Assembly (NCBI GenBank): GCA_035906255.1
Contig: JAMIFM010000010.1
Location: forward strand, 361,231-425,230
DNA: 64,000 bases
Origin: SB11 sp035906255
Lineage (GTDB): Bacteria; Bacteroidota; Bacteroidia; UBA8524
Direction of reading: 5' to 3'
Under the pieces are notes generated by a model, which saw only the letters and a list, made by a program, of their open reading frames with translations, had not been told where the DNA came from and did no database searches. Numbering within the stretch: the first letter of the stretch is position 1; every line of letters starts with the position of its first letter. The position numbers were made by a program, and so were the translations under genes. Below, piece by piece: positions 1 to 8,800 of the stretch.

Positions 1-194
1 GGTTAAATTATTTTAAAAAATTGGGAATTTTTTTTAGAAAAATGTTGCTTTTTTGAAAAAGTGTCGTACATTTGTTTCAACAAAACGGGTTATCAACAAG
101 CTTTTGTTTAAAGCACGGATACCCTTGGATGATTGAAAAAATTAGCTTTGTTGACGGAAGAGTAAATTCTTCAGTAATATTCCTAAATAGCACA

Positions 195-228
195 AACAGC
201 CTGTCGGGAGACGGGCTGTTTATTTTTT
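195..228 (+). terminator. Rho-independent terminator (rightward), nested in a longer inverted repeat
   Basis: A 10-bp stem beginning AACAGCC, with one G-T pair, is followed on the plus strand by TATTTTTTG. An outer inverted repeat (ATAGCACAAA at 187-196, TTTGTGCTAT at 226-235) encloses it. It probably ends a rightward gene lying left of the window. It may also serve the leftward gene whose stop is at 249, although the T-run on that strand is weak. Confidence 0.7.
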
Positions 229-248
229 GTGCTATCAAGTAAAATATC

Positions 249-3005
249 CTATTTCTTGATGAAAAGTGTCGAGCCGCTTTTGGTACCGTTCTCAATTCTT
301 AATAAATAAGTACCCGCCGCTAAACCGCTAACACCCACTTGGGTGGATGTTCCGTTAGCAGGGTTTTGCATGAGCTTTTTGCCATTTAGGTCATATACCG
401 TAAGCAGAGTGTTGCTACTATTATTTTCGTCGATTGAAACCGTTACATATTCAGTAGCAGGGTTGGGATATACTGAAACAGTCAAAGGCAATTTGCCGTT
501 GTTTACCCCTGTTAGATGATAGTTTTGCGTAATGTTTGCGGCAAATACACCTGCCCCGTGTGTGGCAACTACTACCCGGTTATCAGCACGGCGTACTTTA
601 ATCATTTCGCAAATAGCATTCCCTATCAAATCAGGGCTTTGTTGTACCCACACCGGAGGCGTTGGTGGAATTTCGGAGATGCTGTATAAACCAACGCTGG
701 TAGCCAATAAAACACCATAACCGGTATTGGTTTTTACAAACTCAGCCCAACGGCACGAAGGGCCGTTGCCTGTTCCGTTGGCATTTTGCTCAAGGTTACC
801 CGAAATGTCACGCCAGTTTAGGCCGCCGTTTTCGGTGTAAAACACACTGGGTATCCCATAATTTGTAAATACTACTATAATTTTATCGGCATCTTCGGGG
901 TGTATGCAAATGTTATTGATATTGCCCGAAGGGAAGTTGGAGCCTTTGATATCAACAGGGGTGGGGTCGCCTGTGGTAGCGTTATCTACCCTGAATAACA
1001 AGCCGTTTTCTGTACCGTAAAAGAGTTTTCCTGATGGCTGTACCGACATACTAATGGCCGTAATTTGGAAACGGGTGCGGCTGTTAACCATTTCTTGCCA
1101 ATTGCCCATATCTCTTGATGAATCTAAGTAATTATCCAGCGGAAATTGGGTAACATCGTTGCTGCGCCATATTGCTGTATCGTTTAATAAAAACAAACGT
1201 TTGTCGTCGTTAGGGTCAACACACCAAGGGTTAATGAAACGGTAATTATCGAGATTAGGGGGGTCTAACCGTGCACTTTGCACACGGTTGTTACTTGCAT
1301 CCAGTCGAATACGGTATAAACCTGCTTCTTGCTTGGCTACATAATAATCCTGACCGTTTCCTGCAACGTGGCAGAAAGCTCCGTCGTAACTGAAAATTTC
1401 ATTCCACGGGTTACGTTGATCGTTTTTATTAGTAAACAAAGTCCCGTTATCTTGCAAACCGCCAATAATAGTATGGTCGCCTGCTACCGCTTCGTTAATG
1501 GCTATGGTATAAAACTGTGTTGTAACGTAACCGTTATTTAGCGATTGCCATTTAACCGTACCTGCTTTTATATTATCGGTAAATGATATACCGCCGTCGT
1601 GTGTAGAAATGGCCTTGTCGGGGTTTGAATTGAGAAAAAGAAAGTTGTGTTGGTCGGGGTGGTGGTTTTCGTACAGCTTAAAATCGGGACGTTTAGTACC
1701 CTGTGCGTAGCCGCCTATTTTGGTGATTTGTGAGGTGCTTTTGAATGCATCAGTTGAGCGGAAAAGCCCCGTGCCTCCGATAACAACAATGTTGGTGTCT
1801 TTGGGGTGAACACTCACCAACAAATCATAACCGCCTTGGGCATTAAATTTTTCAAAATCGCCCTGAAAATCGGGTATTGAAGCTGAACGGTCTTCCCAAA
1901 TTCCGCCGGTGCCGCTTCCGTCGCCCGATACATAAGTATATTTCAGCAAACTGTTCCACTCCTCATCACCCCTGAAATTTGTAGTCTTTTTACCCATATT
2001 TTCGGTGTTATGAGCCAATATATACAGTTGGTTTTCGTGGCCGGGTACTAAGCCGATTACCATGCGGCCGTACGCGGTACCTATTTCAGCAGGGGTAATG
2101 CCTGTCCAAGTATTGCCGTTATCCACGCTACGCCAAATGCCCCTTTGCGGGCCTTCGCTGCTAAGGGTGGCGTATATCACCCCGCCCTTTGTAATGGCTA
2201 CATCGGTATAATAAGAAGGATTACCGCCTGATGTGCCGCCACGACGGCGTTGCCAAGTTGTACCGCCGTTCACGCTACGGTGTATGCCGCCATACAGGGC
2301 AACAAATACTACATCGCTGTCTTTACTGGTATGATTGGTAACAATGTTCCACGAGCCGTCAAAATCGCTGTCAAACTGCGGGGTATTCACAACAGTGCTT
2401 GCCAATGGCTGCCAGCTTTTACCGCCGTCGGTTGATTTTAATATCCCCCTGCCTGAGAAGTAAGCCCCTCCTTTTGAAGCACTGCTGCCGCTTAATTCAC
2501 CTGTTGATGCATACCAAATATTGGTTTTACCCGTGCGGGTATCTTGTGTAACGGCCGTTATTGCATTTATTTGGGTACTGGTGGTGGTTTTTGTCCAGCT
2601 TTTGCCCCCGTCTTCGCTACGCCATAGACCTCCCGTAGCACCGCCTGCAATCAATACATTTTCGTTGGTTATATCAATGGCAATGGCGCGGGTTCTGCCG
2701 CCCACATTCCATACCCCCATATTGTCCCATATATCCCCGCTTTTTTTAAATATATCGGTTTTAGGCAAGGTGGCTGCAAAGGCTAACTCTTTCATACGCA
2801 TACCATCGGGTATTTTGCCTGTGTTAGGGTCTTTAAGGCGATTAAACTCCCATCGTTTGCGGGCACTCAGGTTATAGCTCATTTCGTCGCCGCCCTGTGG
2901 CGGTATGGGGCTATTATGGCTTGAATTAGAAATATATCCTATACCGATAACGGCTAAACAAATAGCTATTACAGGTAGCGTGTACAGTAAAGGTTTGCGG
3001 TGCAT
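249..3005 (-). CDS. Secreted beta-propeller (BNR/VPS10-like) protein with T9SS type A sorting domain
   Basis: This 918-residue protein is predicted to be exported and then moved across the outer membrane by the type IX secretion system. The N-terminus has a basic start and a hydrophobic stretch (residues 6-26). The body holds many WRS.DGG.SW-type repeats (for example at residues 128-137 and 192-198), typical of sialidase/BNR or VPS10-like propellers, spread over about residues 95-820. The last 75 residues (from VYPNPATEYV) form a type A C-terminal sorting domain ending in basic residues, and would be cleaved on secretion. No catalytic residues could be assigned, so a binding or adhesive role is as likely as an enzymatic one. 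The start is the ATG five bases downstream of a perfect -7 box, which suggests a leaderless mRNA. The gene stands alone, divergent from tRNA-Arg. Confidence 0.9.
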   Translation of the reverse strand: MHRKPLLYTLPVIAICLAVIGIGYISNSSHNSPIPPQGGDEMSYNLSARKRWEFNRLKDPNTGKIPDGMRMKELAFAATLPKTDIFKKSGDIWDNMGVWNVGGRTRAIAIDITNENVLIAGGATGGLWRSEDGGKSWTKTTTSTQINAITAVTQDTRTGKTNIWYASTGELSGSSASKGGAYFSGRGILKSTDGGKSWQPLASTVVNTPQFDSDFDGSWNIVTNHTSKDSDVVFVALYGGIHRSVNGGTTWQRRRGGTSGGNPSYYTDVAITKGGVIYATLSSEGPQRGIWRSVDNGNTWTGITPAEIGTAYGRMVIGLVPGHENQLYILAHNTENMGKKTTNFRGDEEWNSLLKYTYVSGDGSGTGGIWEDRSASIPDFQGDFEKFNAQGGYDLLVSVHPKDTNIVVIGGTGLFRSTDAFKSTSQITKIGGYAQGTKRPDFKLYENHHPDQHNFLFLNSNPDKAISTHDGGISFTDNIKAGTVKWQSLNNGYVTTQFYTIAINEAVAGDHTIIGGLQDNGTLFTNKNDQRNPWNEIFSYDGAFCHVAGNGQDYYVAKQEAGLYRIRLDASNNRVQSARLDPPNLDNYRFINPWCVDPNDDKRLFLLNDTAIWRSNDVTQFPLDNYLDSSRDMGNWQEMVNSRTRFQITAISMSVQPSGKLFYGTENGLLFRVDNATTGDPTPVDIKGSNFPSGNINNICIHPEDADKIIVVFTNYGIPSVFYTENGGLNWRDISGNLEQNANGTGNGPSCRWAEFVKTNTGYGVLLATSVGLYSISEIPPTPPVWVQQSPDLIGNAICEMIKVRRADNRVVVATHGAGVFAANITQNYHLTGVNNGKLPLTVSVYPNPATEYVTVSIDENNSSNTLLTVYDLNGKKLMQNPANGTSTQVGVSGLAAGTYLLRIENGTKSGSTLFIKK

Positions 3006-3010
3006 ATATT

Positions 3011-3018
3011 CAAATATA
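3011..3018 (-). promoter_or_regulatory. -7 box (TATATTTG) for the beta-propeller gene
   Basis: On the minus strand TATATTTG matches the Bacteroidota -7 consensus TAnnTTTG. It ends only five bases before the ATG at 3005, which puts the start of transcription at or next to the start codon. Confidence 0.6.
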
Positions 3019-3049
3019 AAAAATAAGCAACGGGTTTGCAGGGATTAGA

Positions 3050-3080
3050 TTGATAGGGCGTGCTATTTAATTTATCTTTG
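3050..3080 (+). promoter_or_regulatory. Promoter of tRNA-Arg
   Basis: TATCTTTG at 3073-3080 fits the -7 consensus. A TTG at 3050-3052 lies 20 bases upstream, in the range expected for the -33 element. The tRNA begins 15 bases after the -7 box. Confidence 0.6.
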
Positions 3081-3095
3081 TACCTCTTTACTTAA

Positions 3096-3167
3096 GGCCT
3101 CATAGTACAATGGATAGTACGTGAGTCTCCGGAACTCAAGATCCAGGTTCGATTCCCGGTGAGGCCG
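3096..3167 (+). tRNA. tRNA-Arg (anticodon CCG)
   Basis: The sequence folds as a full cloverleaf. A 7-bp acceptor stem pairs GGCCTCA with TGAGGCC. The D arm is GTAC/GTAC, and the anticodon stem TGAGT/ACTCA encloses the loop CTCCGGA, giving anticodon CCG, which reads CGG codons. The T arm has loop TTCGATT and a single A-C mismatch in its stem. The discriminator is G, and CCA is not encoded. A Bacteroidota promoter lies upstream and a strong terminator directly downstream. The 3' half overlaps, antisense, the end of the serine recombinase gene, as expected for an integration site. Confidence 0.95.
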
Positions 3168-4758
3168 CTAAACGGGCAAAATCATTAGTCTTATGATTTT
3201 GCCCGTTTTTATTTCCCCCCAACACTTTGCTAATACACTCAATCAACTCAAAAGTGGGGTTCACCACATCAGTTCGAAACAGTTGATTTTCCCTGTCATA
3301 CACAATCCCTTCAGGAAACATAAACTTTTGCAGCTTTTCCTTCTCCTTAACATCCGAGACCGACCATAAATACTGGAGTTTACCCGTAGCCAACAAGGTA
3401 GTCTTCAGCACCTGTTGCAGGTTCGAAGCATCAAAACAGTACCCCTGCAAACTTTGAGTGATACTTGCCAGCTCTTCTTTATAACGGGTATTGAATTTAT
3501 CGTACAACTCCTTACTCAGTTCACCCGTCACAAAATACTTCTCCTCAATCGTATCCATCCTTTGGTTCACCTCTTTCAACTGCTTGTGTAATACAGTAGT
3601 CTTTTCTTCCTTATCCTTAGCCATGTCCTTTAACACGTATTGCAATTGGTATAAAATAGGTTCCACCGCTTTTGCATGGATTTGATAACGGCTTAGGATT
3701 GCTTTGAACTGGTCGTTCAACTGTTGGGCTCGTTTGTTAAACTTACACCCCACCGTAACACATTTGTAATACCACAACCCTTTACTTTTCACCACATACC
3801 CTGTCAGTCCCCTGTTGCAGCAGGAACACCTTGCAAATACCTTCAACGGGATTTCATTCTGTTCCTTCTTATGGGATACTCCATACTTCGGGGCTTTTGC
3901 ATTGATTTGGTTTACCTGCAAAAAGACTTCCTTTGAGATAAGTTTCTCATGTACCCCTTCCACGATTTGTCCCTCCAGCATTCCGTGACAGACAAGCCCG
4001 CAATAAAAAGGGTTGGCAAATATCTTTTGCAATTGTTGGTGGTACATCTTTACCCCGATGTCTTTTAACCGTTGGACAATGTCTTGGTTCTTTATCCCCT
4101 GTAACTTCCAGTCAAATGCCTTTTTCAGTTTTCGTCCGGTATCATTGACCACTATCTTCCGCTCTCCGTTACTTCTAAGAATATCATACCCCATCGGAGG
4201 CTTTACCACCCATATCCCTTTCTGAAACTTCTCCTTCATCCCTGCCATCGCTTTTTGTTTACGCAACTGGTTGTCGTATTCAGAAAACAAAAACTGGATG
4301 TTTTGGTGCAATACCCCGCTGGGGTTGTTGGTGTCGGTGGGTTGGGTTACAGCAAACACCGTAACCCCGTATTTTTCCCTTAAATCAGTGGCCAGTTTGA
4401 TAGCCCCACCCCCTGTTCTGCTAAAGCGGTCAAGGCTGTACACCAATAAATAGCTGATACGGCCTTTGGACTTTTTGATAAAGTCCAACATTCTGACAAA
4501 CTCCTTACGACCGTCTGTTTTGGCACTTTCATAGGTACCCCCGAAATAAGCAACAACGGTTTGTTGGTTTCGGTGGGCGTATTCCTCAATAGCGTTGCGT
4601 TGGGTATCAAGGCTCAGGTTCTTATCGGCTTGTTCCTTACTGGACACCCGTGTGTACACTACTACGTTTTTAGTATCCGTCTTTTGAACCAAAGACTTGG
4701 AGGTTTTTGCAAACTTGTTAAAGTCTCCTAAAGAGCGTTGAGCGGGGTTGGTTTCCAT
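3136..4758 (-). CDS. Large serine recombinase (site-specific integrase)
   Basis: This 540-residue recombinase would cut and rejoin DNA to integrate or excise a mobile element. The N-terminal resolvase domain (about residues 31-180) contains YTRVSS, with S39 as the likely nucleophile, and SLDRFSR further on. It is followed by a Recombinase domain (about 185-290), a zinc-ribbon-like segment with CSCC and later cysteines (about 311-343), and a charged coiled-coil region (about 375-420). The start is the ATG at 4758. The last residues, ASPGIEPGS, are the antisense translation of tRNA-Arg, and the stop codon lies in the tRNA anticodon arm. The reading frame therefore runs across the presumed attachment junction, and the C-terminus would differ in the excised form. 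Two small genes upstream on the same strand may belong to the element. I found no second copy of the tRNA end inside the window. Confidence 0.9.
   Translation of the reverse strand: METNPAQRSLGDFNKFAKTSKSLVQKTDTKNVVVYTRVSSKEQADKNLSLDTQRNAIEEYAHRNQQTVVAYFGGTYESAKTDGRKEFVRMLDFIKKSKGRISYLLVYSLDRFSRTGGGAIKLATDLREKYGVTVFAVTQPTDTNNPSGVLHQNIQFLFSEYDNQLRKQKAMAGMKEKFQKGIWVVKPPMGYDILRSNGERKIVVNDTGRKLKKAFDWKLQGIKNQDIVQRLKDIGVKMYHQQLQKIFANPFYCGLVCHGMLEGQIVEGVHEKLISKEVFLQVNQINAKAPKYGVSHKKEQNEIPLKVFARCSCCNRGLTGYVVKSKGLWYYKCVTVGCKFNKRAQQLNDQFKAILSRYQIHAKAVEPILYQLQYVLKDMAKDKEEKTTVLHKQLKEVNQRMDTIEEKYFVTGELSKELYDKFNTRYKEELASITQSLQGYCFDASNLQQVLKTTLLATGKLQYLWSVSDVKEKEKLQKFMFPEGIVYDRENQLFRTDVVNPTFELIECISKVLGGNKNGQNHKTNDFARLAASPGIEPGS
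3171..3210 (+). terminator. Terminator of tRNA-Arg, lying inside the recombinase reading frame
   Basis: A perfect 15-bp stem (AACGGGCAAAATCAT and its complement) with a 7-base loop is followed by TTTTT. It begins three bases after the tRNA. On the opposite strand it is translated as part of the C-terminus of the recombinase. Confidence 0.9.
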
Positions 4759-4803
4759 AGTTGTACTGCGTACTGTTATGATTAAAAGTAATGGGATGAA
4801 CGA

Positions 4804-5079
4804 CTAAGCACAAAGTTCCTTAAATCTTTCGTGGAACACAATAAAAATCCGTGAAACATAGTCGTATTGAAGGATTAAGTGTTCAGCTTCTTGGTCAGAT
4901 AGGTTTTCATGGCCGCTGAAAGTGCGGAGTATCTCCGATGTTAAGGGTTGCTTTTTAGGATTGGTAAGGGGCAGGTCGGGCATTTGTTGAAGGGCTTGTG
5001 CAAGCTCTTCTCTTTCTTGAGGATTCATCGTCTGTGCAATTGATAAATGAGACACCGATACGGATTGTGAACGGCTCAT
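4804..5079 (-). CDS. Small conserved protein of a putative mobile element
   Basis: The 91-residue protein is soluble, acidic and mostly helical, with a short polar N-terminus. The segment from LTSEILRTFSG to the end has an LTxExLRxFxGxExLSDxEAE pattern. From memory this resembles short uncharacterised proteins found beside integrases in Bacteroidota. It lies 45 bases upstream of the recombinase on the same strand and is probably co-transcribed with it. I chose the ATG at 5079; a TTG further upstream would add eleven unlikely hydrophobic residues. The function is unknown. A regulatory or accessory role in recombination is only an inference from position. Confidence 0.65.
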   Translation of the reverse strand: MSRSQSVSVSHLSIAQTMNPQEREELAQALQQMPDLPLTNPKKQPLTSEILRTFSGHENLSDQEAEHLILQYDYVSRIFIVFHERFKELCA

Positions 5080-5099
5080 TAGCCAATCAACGAACCAAC

Positions 5100-5221
5100 A
5101 GATACAATACAACTTGTTGTTGGTGGTGTTAGCAACAGTTGACCAACGGGTGTTGGTATTGCTGTTGGTTGAATTATTGGTACGTTCACTACCCTTTGCT
5201 TGTATCGGTAAGCAAAGGGTA
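5100..5221. repeat. Palindrome-rich control region, including a 12-bp hairpin
   Basis: TACCCTTTGCTT at 5190-5201 and its exact complement at 5210-5221 flank an 8-base spacer. To the left, 5108-5172 is dense in GTTGG/CCAAC and CAACAGTTG motifs. The same motif family recurs at 25039-25182. These could be operators or recombinase-binding sites for the neighbouring element genes. Confidence 0.5.
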
Positions 5222-5318
5222 CGATGTAATTGGAAATGGGGAGGTTTGGGTAGTTAGTAGTGTGGATGTCAGATGTACATTTATTTACCATGCCAATTAC
5301 AAACTGCTACTAAATAAA

Positions 5319-5347
5319 AAAGCCGTTAACGAGGCGTCAACGGCTTT
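5319..5347 (-). terminator. Terminator of the GIY-YIG-like gene
   Basis: AAAGCCGTT pairs with AACGGCTTT across an 11-base loop. On the minus strand it is followed by TTTTTATTT, the expected arrangement for the gene ending at 5385. Confidence 0.8.
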
Positions 5348-5356
5348 ATACAAACA

Positions 5357-5370
5357 GTGTTGGCCAACAC
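5357..5370. repeat. 14-bp perfect palindrome GTGTTGGCCAACAC
   Basis: A perfect palindrome lies between the terminator and the stop codon of the GIY-YIG-like gene. It has the same GTTGG/CCAAC core as the palindromes at 5100-5170 and 25039-25182. Confidence 0.6.
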
Positions 5371-5384
5371 CAACATCCAACAGT

Positions 5385-5759
5385 TTAATTATTCAAATAC
5401 ATCGGCTTTAACTCCAAAGAGATAGCCACTGTCAAGGCCATTTGTTCCTTTGGGTCGGGTTCTACCATATACCGAAGGTAACATCTTGAATTTAACACTT
5501 CCGATAATTTCTTTGGGCTTTTCAGTTGAGTTAAGACAAAGGCAGCCCGCTTGGTTAGGATTTCATTTCGGAGGTCATTTGTGAAATTGATAAACAGCGG
5601 AGTTTCGTTGAGACTTTCGTCCACAAGACAAAGTAGATATACCCCTCCCGTTTGGGGTAGTTTATCCGTGTCCAGTGTACTGTATTGGTAAGCAGGTCGG
5701 TTTAAGAACAATTTGGCCAGTCGCTGCACCTCATTCCATCGGTTAGCGGGTTTCATCAT
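5385..5759 (-). CDS. Degenerate GIY-YIG-like protein
   Basis: The 124-residue protein has the layout of a GIY-YIG nuclease domain: GGVYLL (about residues 38-43) where GIY is expected, then LFINFTNDLR (about 55-64) where the YIG strand and following arginine lie. After a gap come a cysteine-containing strand, EPDPKEQ, and a closing LELKPMYLNN. YIG is replaced by FIN, so nuclease activity is doubtful, although the arginine and a glutamate are kept. In the family these residues bind metal and cut DNA; here a DNA-binding or structural role seems more likely. The start is the second of two adjacent methionines or the first; they cannot be told apart. It has its own terminator at 5319-5347. Its position beside the recombinase suggests element cargo. 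Confidence 0.55.
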   Translation of the reverse strand: MMKPANRWNEVQRLAKLFLNRPAYQYSTLDTDKLPQTGGVYLLCLVDESLNETPLFINFTNDLRNEILTKRAAFVLTQLKSPKKLSEVLNSRCYLRYMVEPDPKEQMALTVAISLELKPMYLNN

Positions 5760-5785
5760 TTTGTATCGGGTAAAGGCTTGATAAT

Positions 5786-5816
5786 AGCCGCACCTGACGG
5801 AGAGTGAGGTGCGGCT
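5786..5816 (-). terminator. Hairpin downstream of the 1496-residue protein gene
   Basis: AGCCGCACCT and its exact complement enclose an 11-base loop, 66 bases after the stop at 5882. No T-run follows on the minus strand, so it is either a weak terminator or a 3' end-stabilising stem. Confidence 0.5.
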
Positions 5817-5881
5817 GTGTGTGCAATATTACATCCCTTTGTTAGTTCATTAAAAGGGTTTTATATCAGCCGAAGTGTTGC

Positions 5882-8800
5882 TTATTCCGATTGCTTAATA
5901 AAATGTTCTACAAAAGGTACATTATCTACATACACTACCATGTTGTAAACGTCAACGGGTAACCCCGCTATGGTAACCGTATGGGTATGGTTCCCTGCCA
6001 ATAGTGTACCTAATGGTATATCATTGATTACCTTGATTCCGAACTTATTAAACACGGCTATTTTCACATTTCCGTCAGTATTCAAATCCATGTCCACTGT
6101 TATAATATCAGTAGCGGGGTTGGGCGTTAAGGTATAGGTGATTGAAGGGTCGTTAGAACCACCTCCGCCACTTTGTGAGCCTCCGCTTTGGTCACTCCCC
6201 TGTAAAGGTGGGTAAGGAAATAACATAGAACAAGTCTTTAGGTTTTCAGCATACTCTAACTCTGTGATTTCTTCTGCGATTACTTTACGTTCATTTTCAA
6301 TCGCACAATTCCAATAATTCAAACGGTCAATGTCCTCGATTTGTACAAAGGTGCTGATATCAGAATTTATATCCAGTGCGTCTATATATTTACCAAACAT
6401 CCAATGCACAATCATCCGGTCAAGTTCTATGTTAAACTTCACTCGGTAATGCGGGGTATCATTGGTGTTTACTAAGTCGTTTACAGCACTTAACTCATCA
6501 AACAAAGTGTTGGCAGCCAATAGTTGATTGGCAACACCCGTCGCGTCCCCAACAAACACCTGTGCGCCGATAGCATCCCCGATGCTTGCGAGGTATTTTT
6601 GATACCCAAATACATTCATTTCTTTGGTTTCAGGACTGATAAGGCTGGCAGTAGCCATTAATAAATCAGCAAGGTTTAATAAACCCTGTTTTAGTACTCT
6701 TTCTTCACTGCCACCGCCCGATAAGGGAACTGTTTCAGTAAAACCTGTAAACACATTTCTAAAAGCTGTTTTTACATTGGTTCCCATATAGGTACCGTTG
6801 GGTACATTTTCAGTAGTGCTGATACCCCCAAAGTTACCGTCGAAAGAAGCTAAAGCACTACCGTTGCGGTAAGTGTTCAGCGTAGCACCGCCACCAACGG
6901 GTGGTTTCTTGGTATCAGGGTCAAAGTTTAAAGGGTCGGATAAGGCAGAAGTCCATGCACTAACAGGGCAAGTAGTGGTAGTAGCAGATACGGTACCCAA
7001 AATATAGCGGGGTGAATAATTTTCATTGATGGCAAAGTGTATAGAACCTGTATTATTAACATCAATAAAATTGGGAGGCGCACCACCGGGCACAAAAGCA
7101 GTTGCCTGCGGCCCCCAATAATTATTTTGAATGGTTACATCTTGGATAAAGGTGTTTAAGGTATTGCTTGGACGGGTAATGACCAACGATGAATGCTGGC
7201 CGTTTGCTCCTCCTGAGTTGTAAAAACTGTTGTACCCGTTATCTATTTGGGTTGTGAGGAAAAATGGACGAAGCAATCCGTAAGGAGAGGTAACTTTTGT
7301 ACCGTTTTTACCGCTTGGTATGTTTAGGTAGTTATACCCTCCGTTTAAGGGACTGCCACCTACTAATGAAATCCCTGTAGATGGGATAGCAGCACTGATG
7401 TTAAGGGTACCGTAGTTATAAAAGTCAATGGCTTGTTCGTTTTGGTAAAAATGGTTACAGGCAAGGGTGGCTACTGCTTTATCTCCATGAAAGCCTGTAA
7501 CGGTTTTTGAAAACACGTTGCCTGTTATTCCCACATCGGCGTAGTTGGCACTGGTGATTTCAAAACCAAACCCTGTGGGGTTGTTGCCTGCCCCTTTTAC
7601 GGTGTTTGATTCAAACCGAAGGGTACGGGCAAAATCAATTGCTTGTACCGCTTGCCCACAGTCTGTAAACTCATTGGCAAATACATGGGTACGTCCATTG
7701 CGCACTTGTACCCCATAATCACAATTAATAAAATCGTTGTAATGGATTTTAATATCGTAATGCCCTTGAGGGTTCAGGATGGTAAAGGCGGTTTTAGCGT
7801 CGGAAAAGGTGTTGTCAGTGATGTATTGTGGGTGTTGGATACCGTATATGGTGATGCCTTTGTGCACGCGGGTGTTTCCGTTGTTATCGGTTACATTGGG
7901 GATGCGGGTAATGTTGTTGTTTACGATGTGAAAATCACAAGGAAGTATCATGCTTGCATTAAGTCCCAATTCTGCGGTTATCCCGTCAATTTTGAACAGC
8001 TTCAGGTGTTTGGGCGGATGCAAACGGGTGTTGTTGGCTATTTCTATACGTTTTGTGCCTGCAACATCTTCAAATATCATTTGGCAGTTGTTCCCATTTA
8101 CAGTGATGTTGGGAAGGTTGTTATTGTCGCTTGGCAGGTTAAAAAGCACATATCCATCCCCTAAAGGGTTAAGGGTAGCATTGGGCAACAACTCTAAATT
8201 TCCCAAAATCTCAATAACTGCACCGGAGCCGTTAAGCATGATTTGGTTAGCGGTGCTGATTTTTAAGGTTGCCCCTCGTTCTATTACTATTCTGCCTATA
8301 TTTTCAACTATTAAAAGTCCATCCTCAAGGGTTAATGTAGAACCGCTTTTCACTATCATTAAACCACCTACACCTGTAGCGTTGTCTCCAATTTGAAGCC
8401 TGCCGTTATTGGTAACTGTAAGGGTAGAATTGTTGCACACCGTTAATGTGGTGTTCTTGTTCTTCAAAAGCCCTGTAGCGGTGCTGATTGTCCAATCGGT
8501 ATTCACATATTCACTCAATTCCACTCCAAAATTATCGTAATGATTAAACCGAGGGATTATTTCTTTTGTGGTTTCTAAAGGCAGGCTAAGGTTTAGGGTA
8601 ATATCGGTACAGGGGCAGGTTACCTCAGGGTTATAGTCGGGCATGGTAACACTGGTGCTGGTAAAGGTATGCGTTACGGTATCGTATGTTCTTATGCCTT
8701 CAACCCCGTATGCAATATGGTACAGGTTATACAACATCATATAATCAAGGCTGTGGTAGTGGCTGCGTTGGTTTTCTGATTTTGCCTTTTCGCTGGCAGA

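Noticed and set aside
5139..5411. 90-residue plus-strand frame between the two element genes
   Set aside because: It crosses the terminator at 5319-5347 and several palindromes; the composition is not protein-like.
7643..8396. Two long plus-strand frames (173 and 148 residues) antisense to the 1496-residue protein gene
   Set aside because: Shadow frames of a strongly coding minus strand; no signal, motif or start context supports them.
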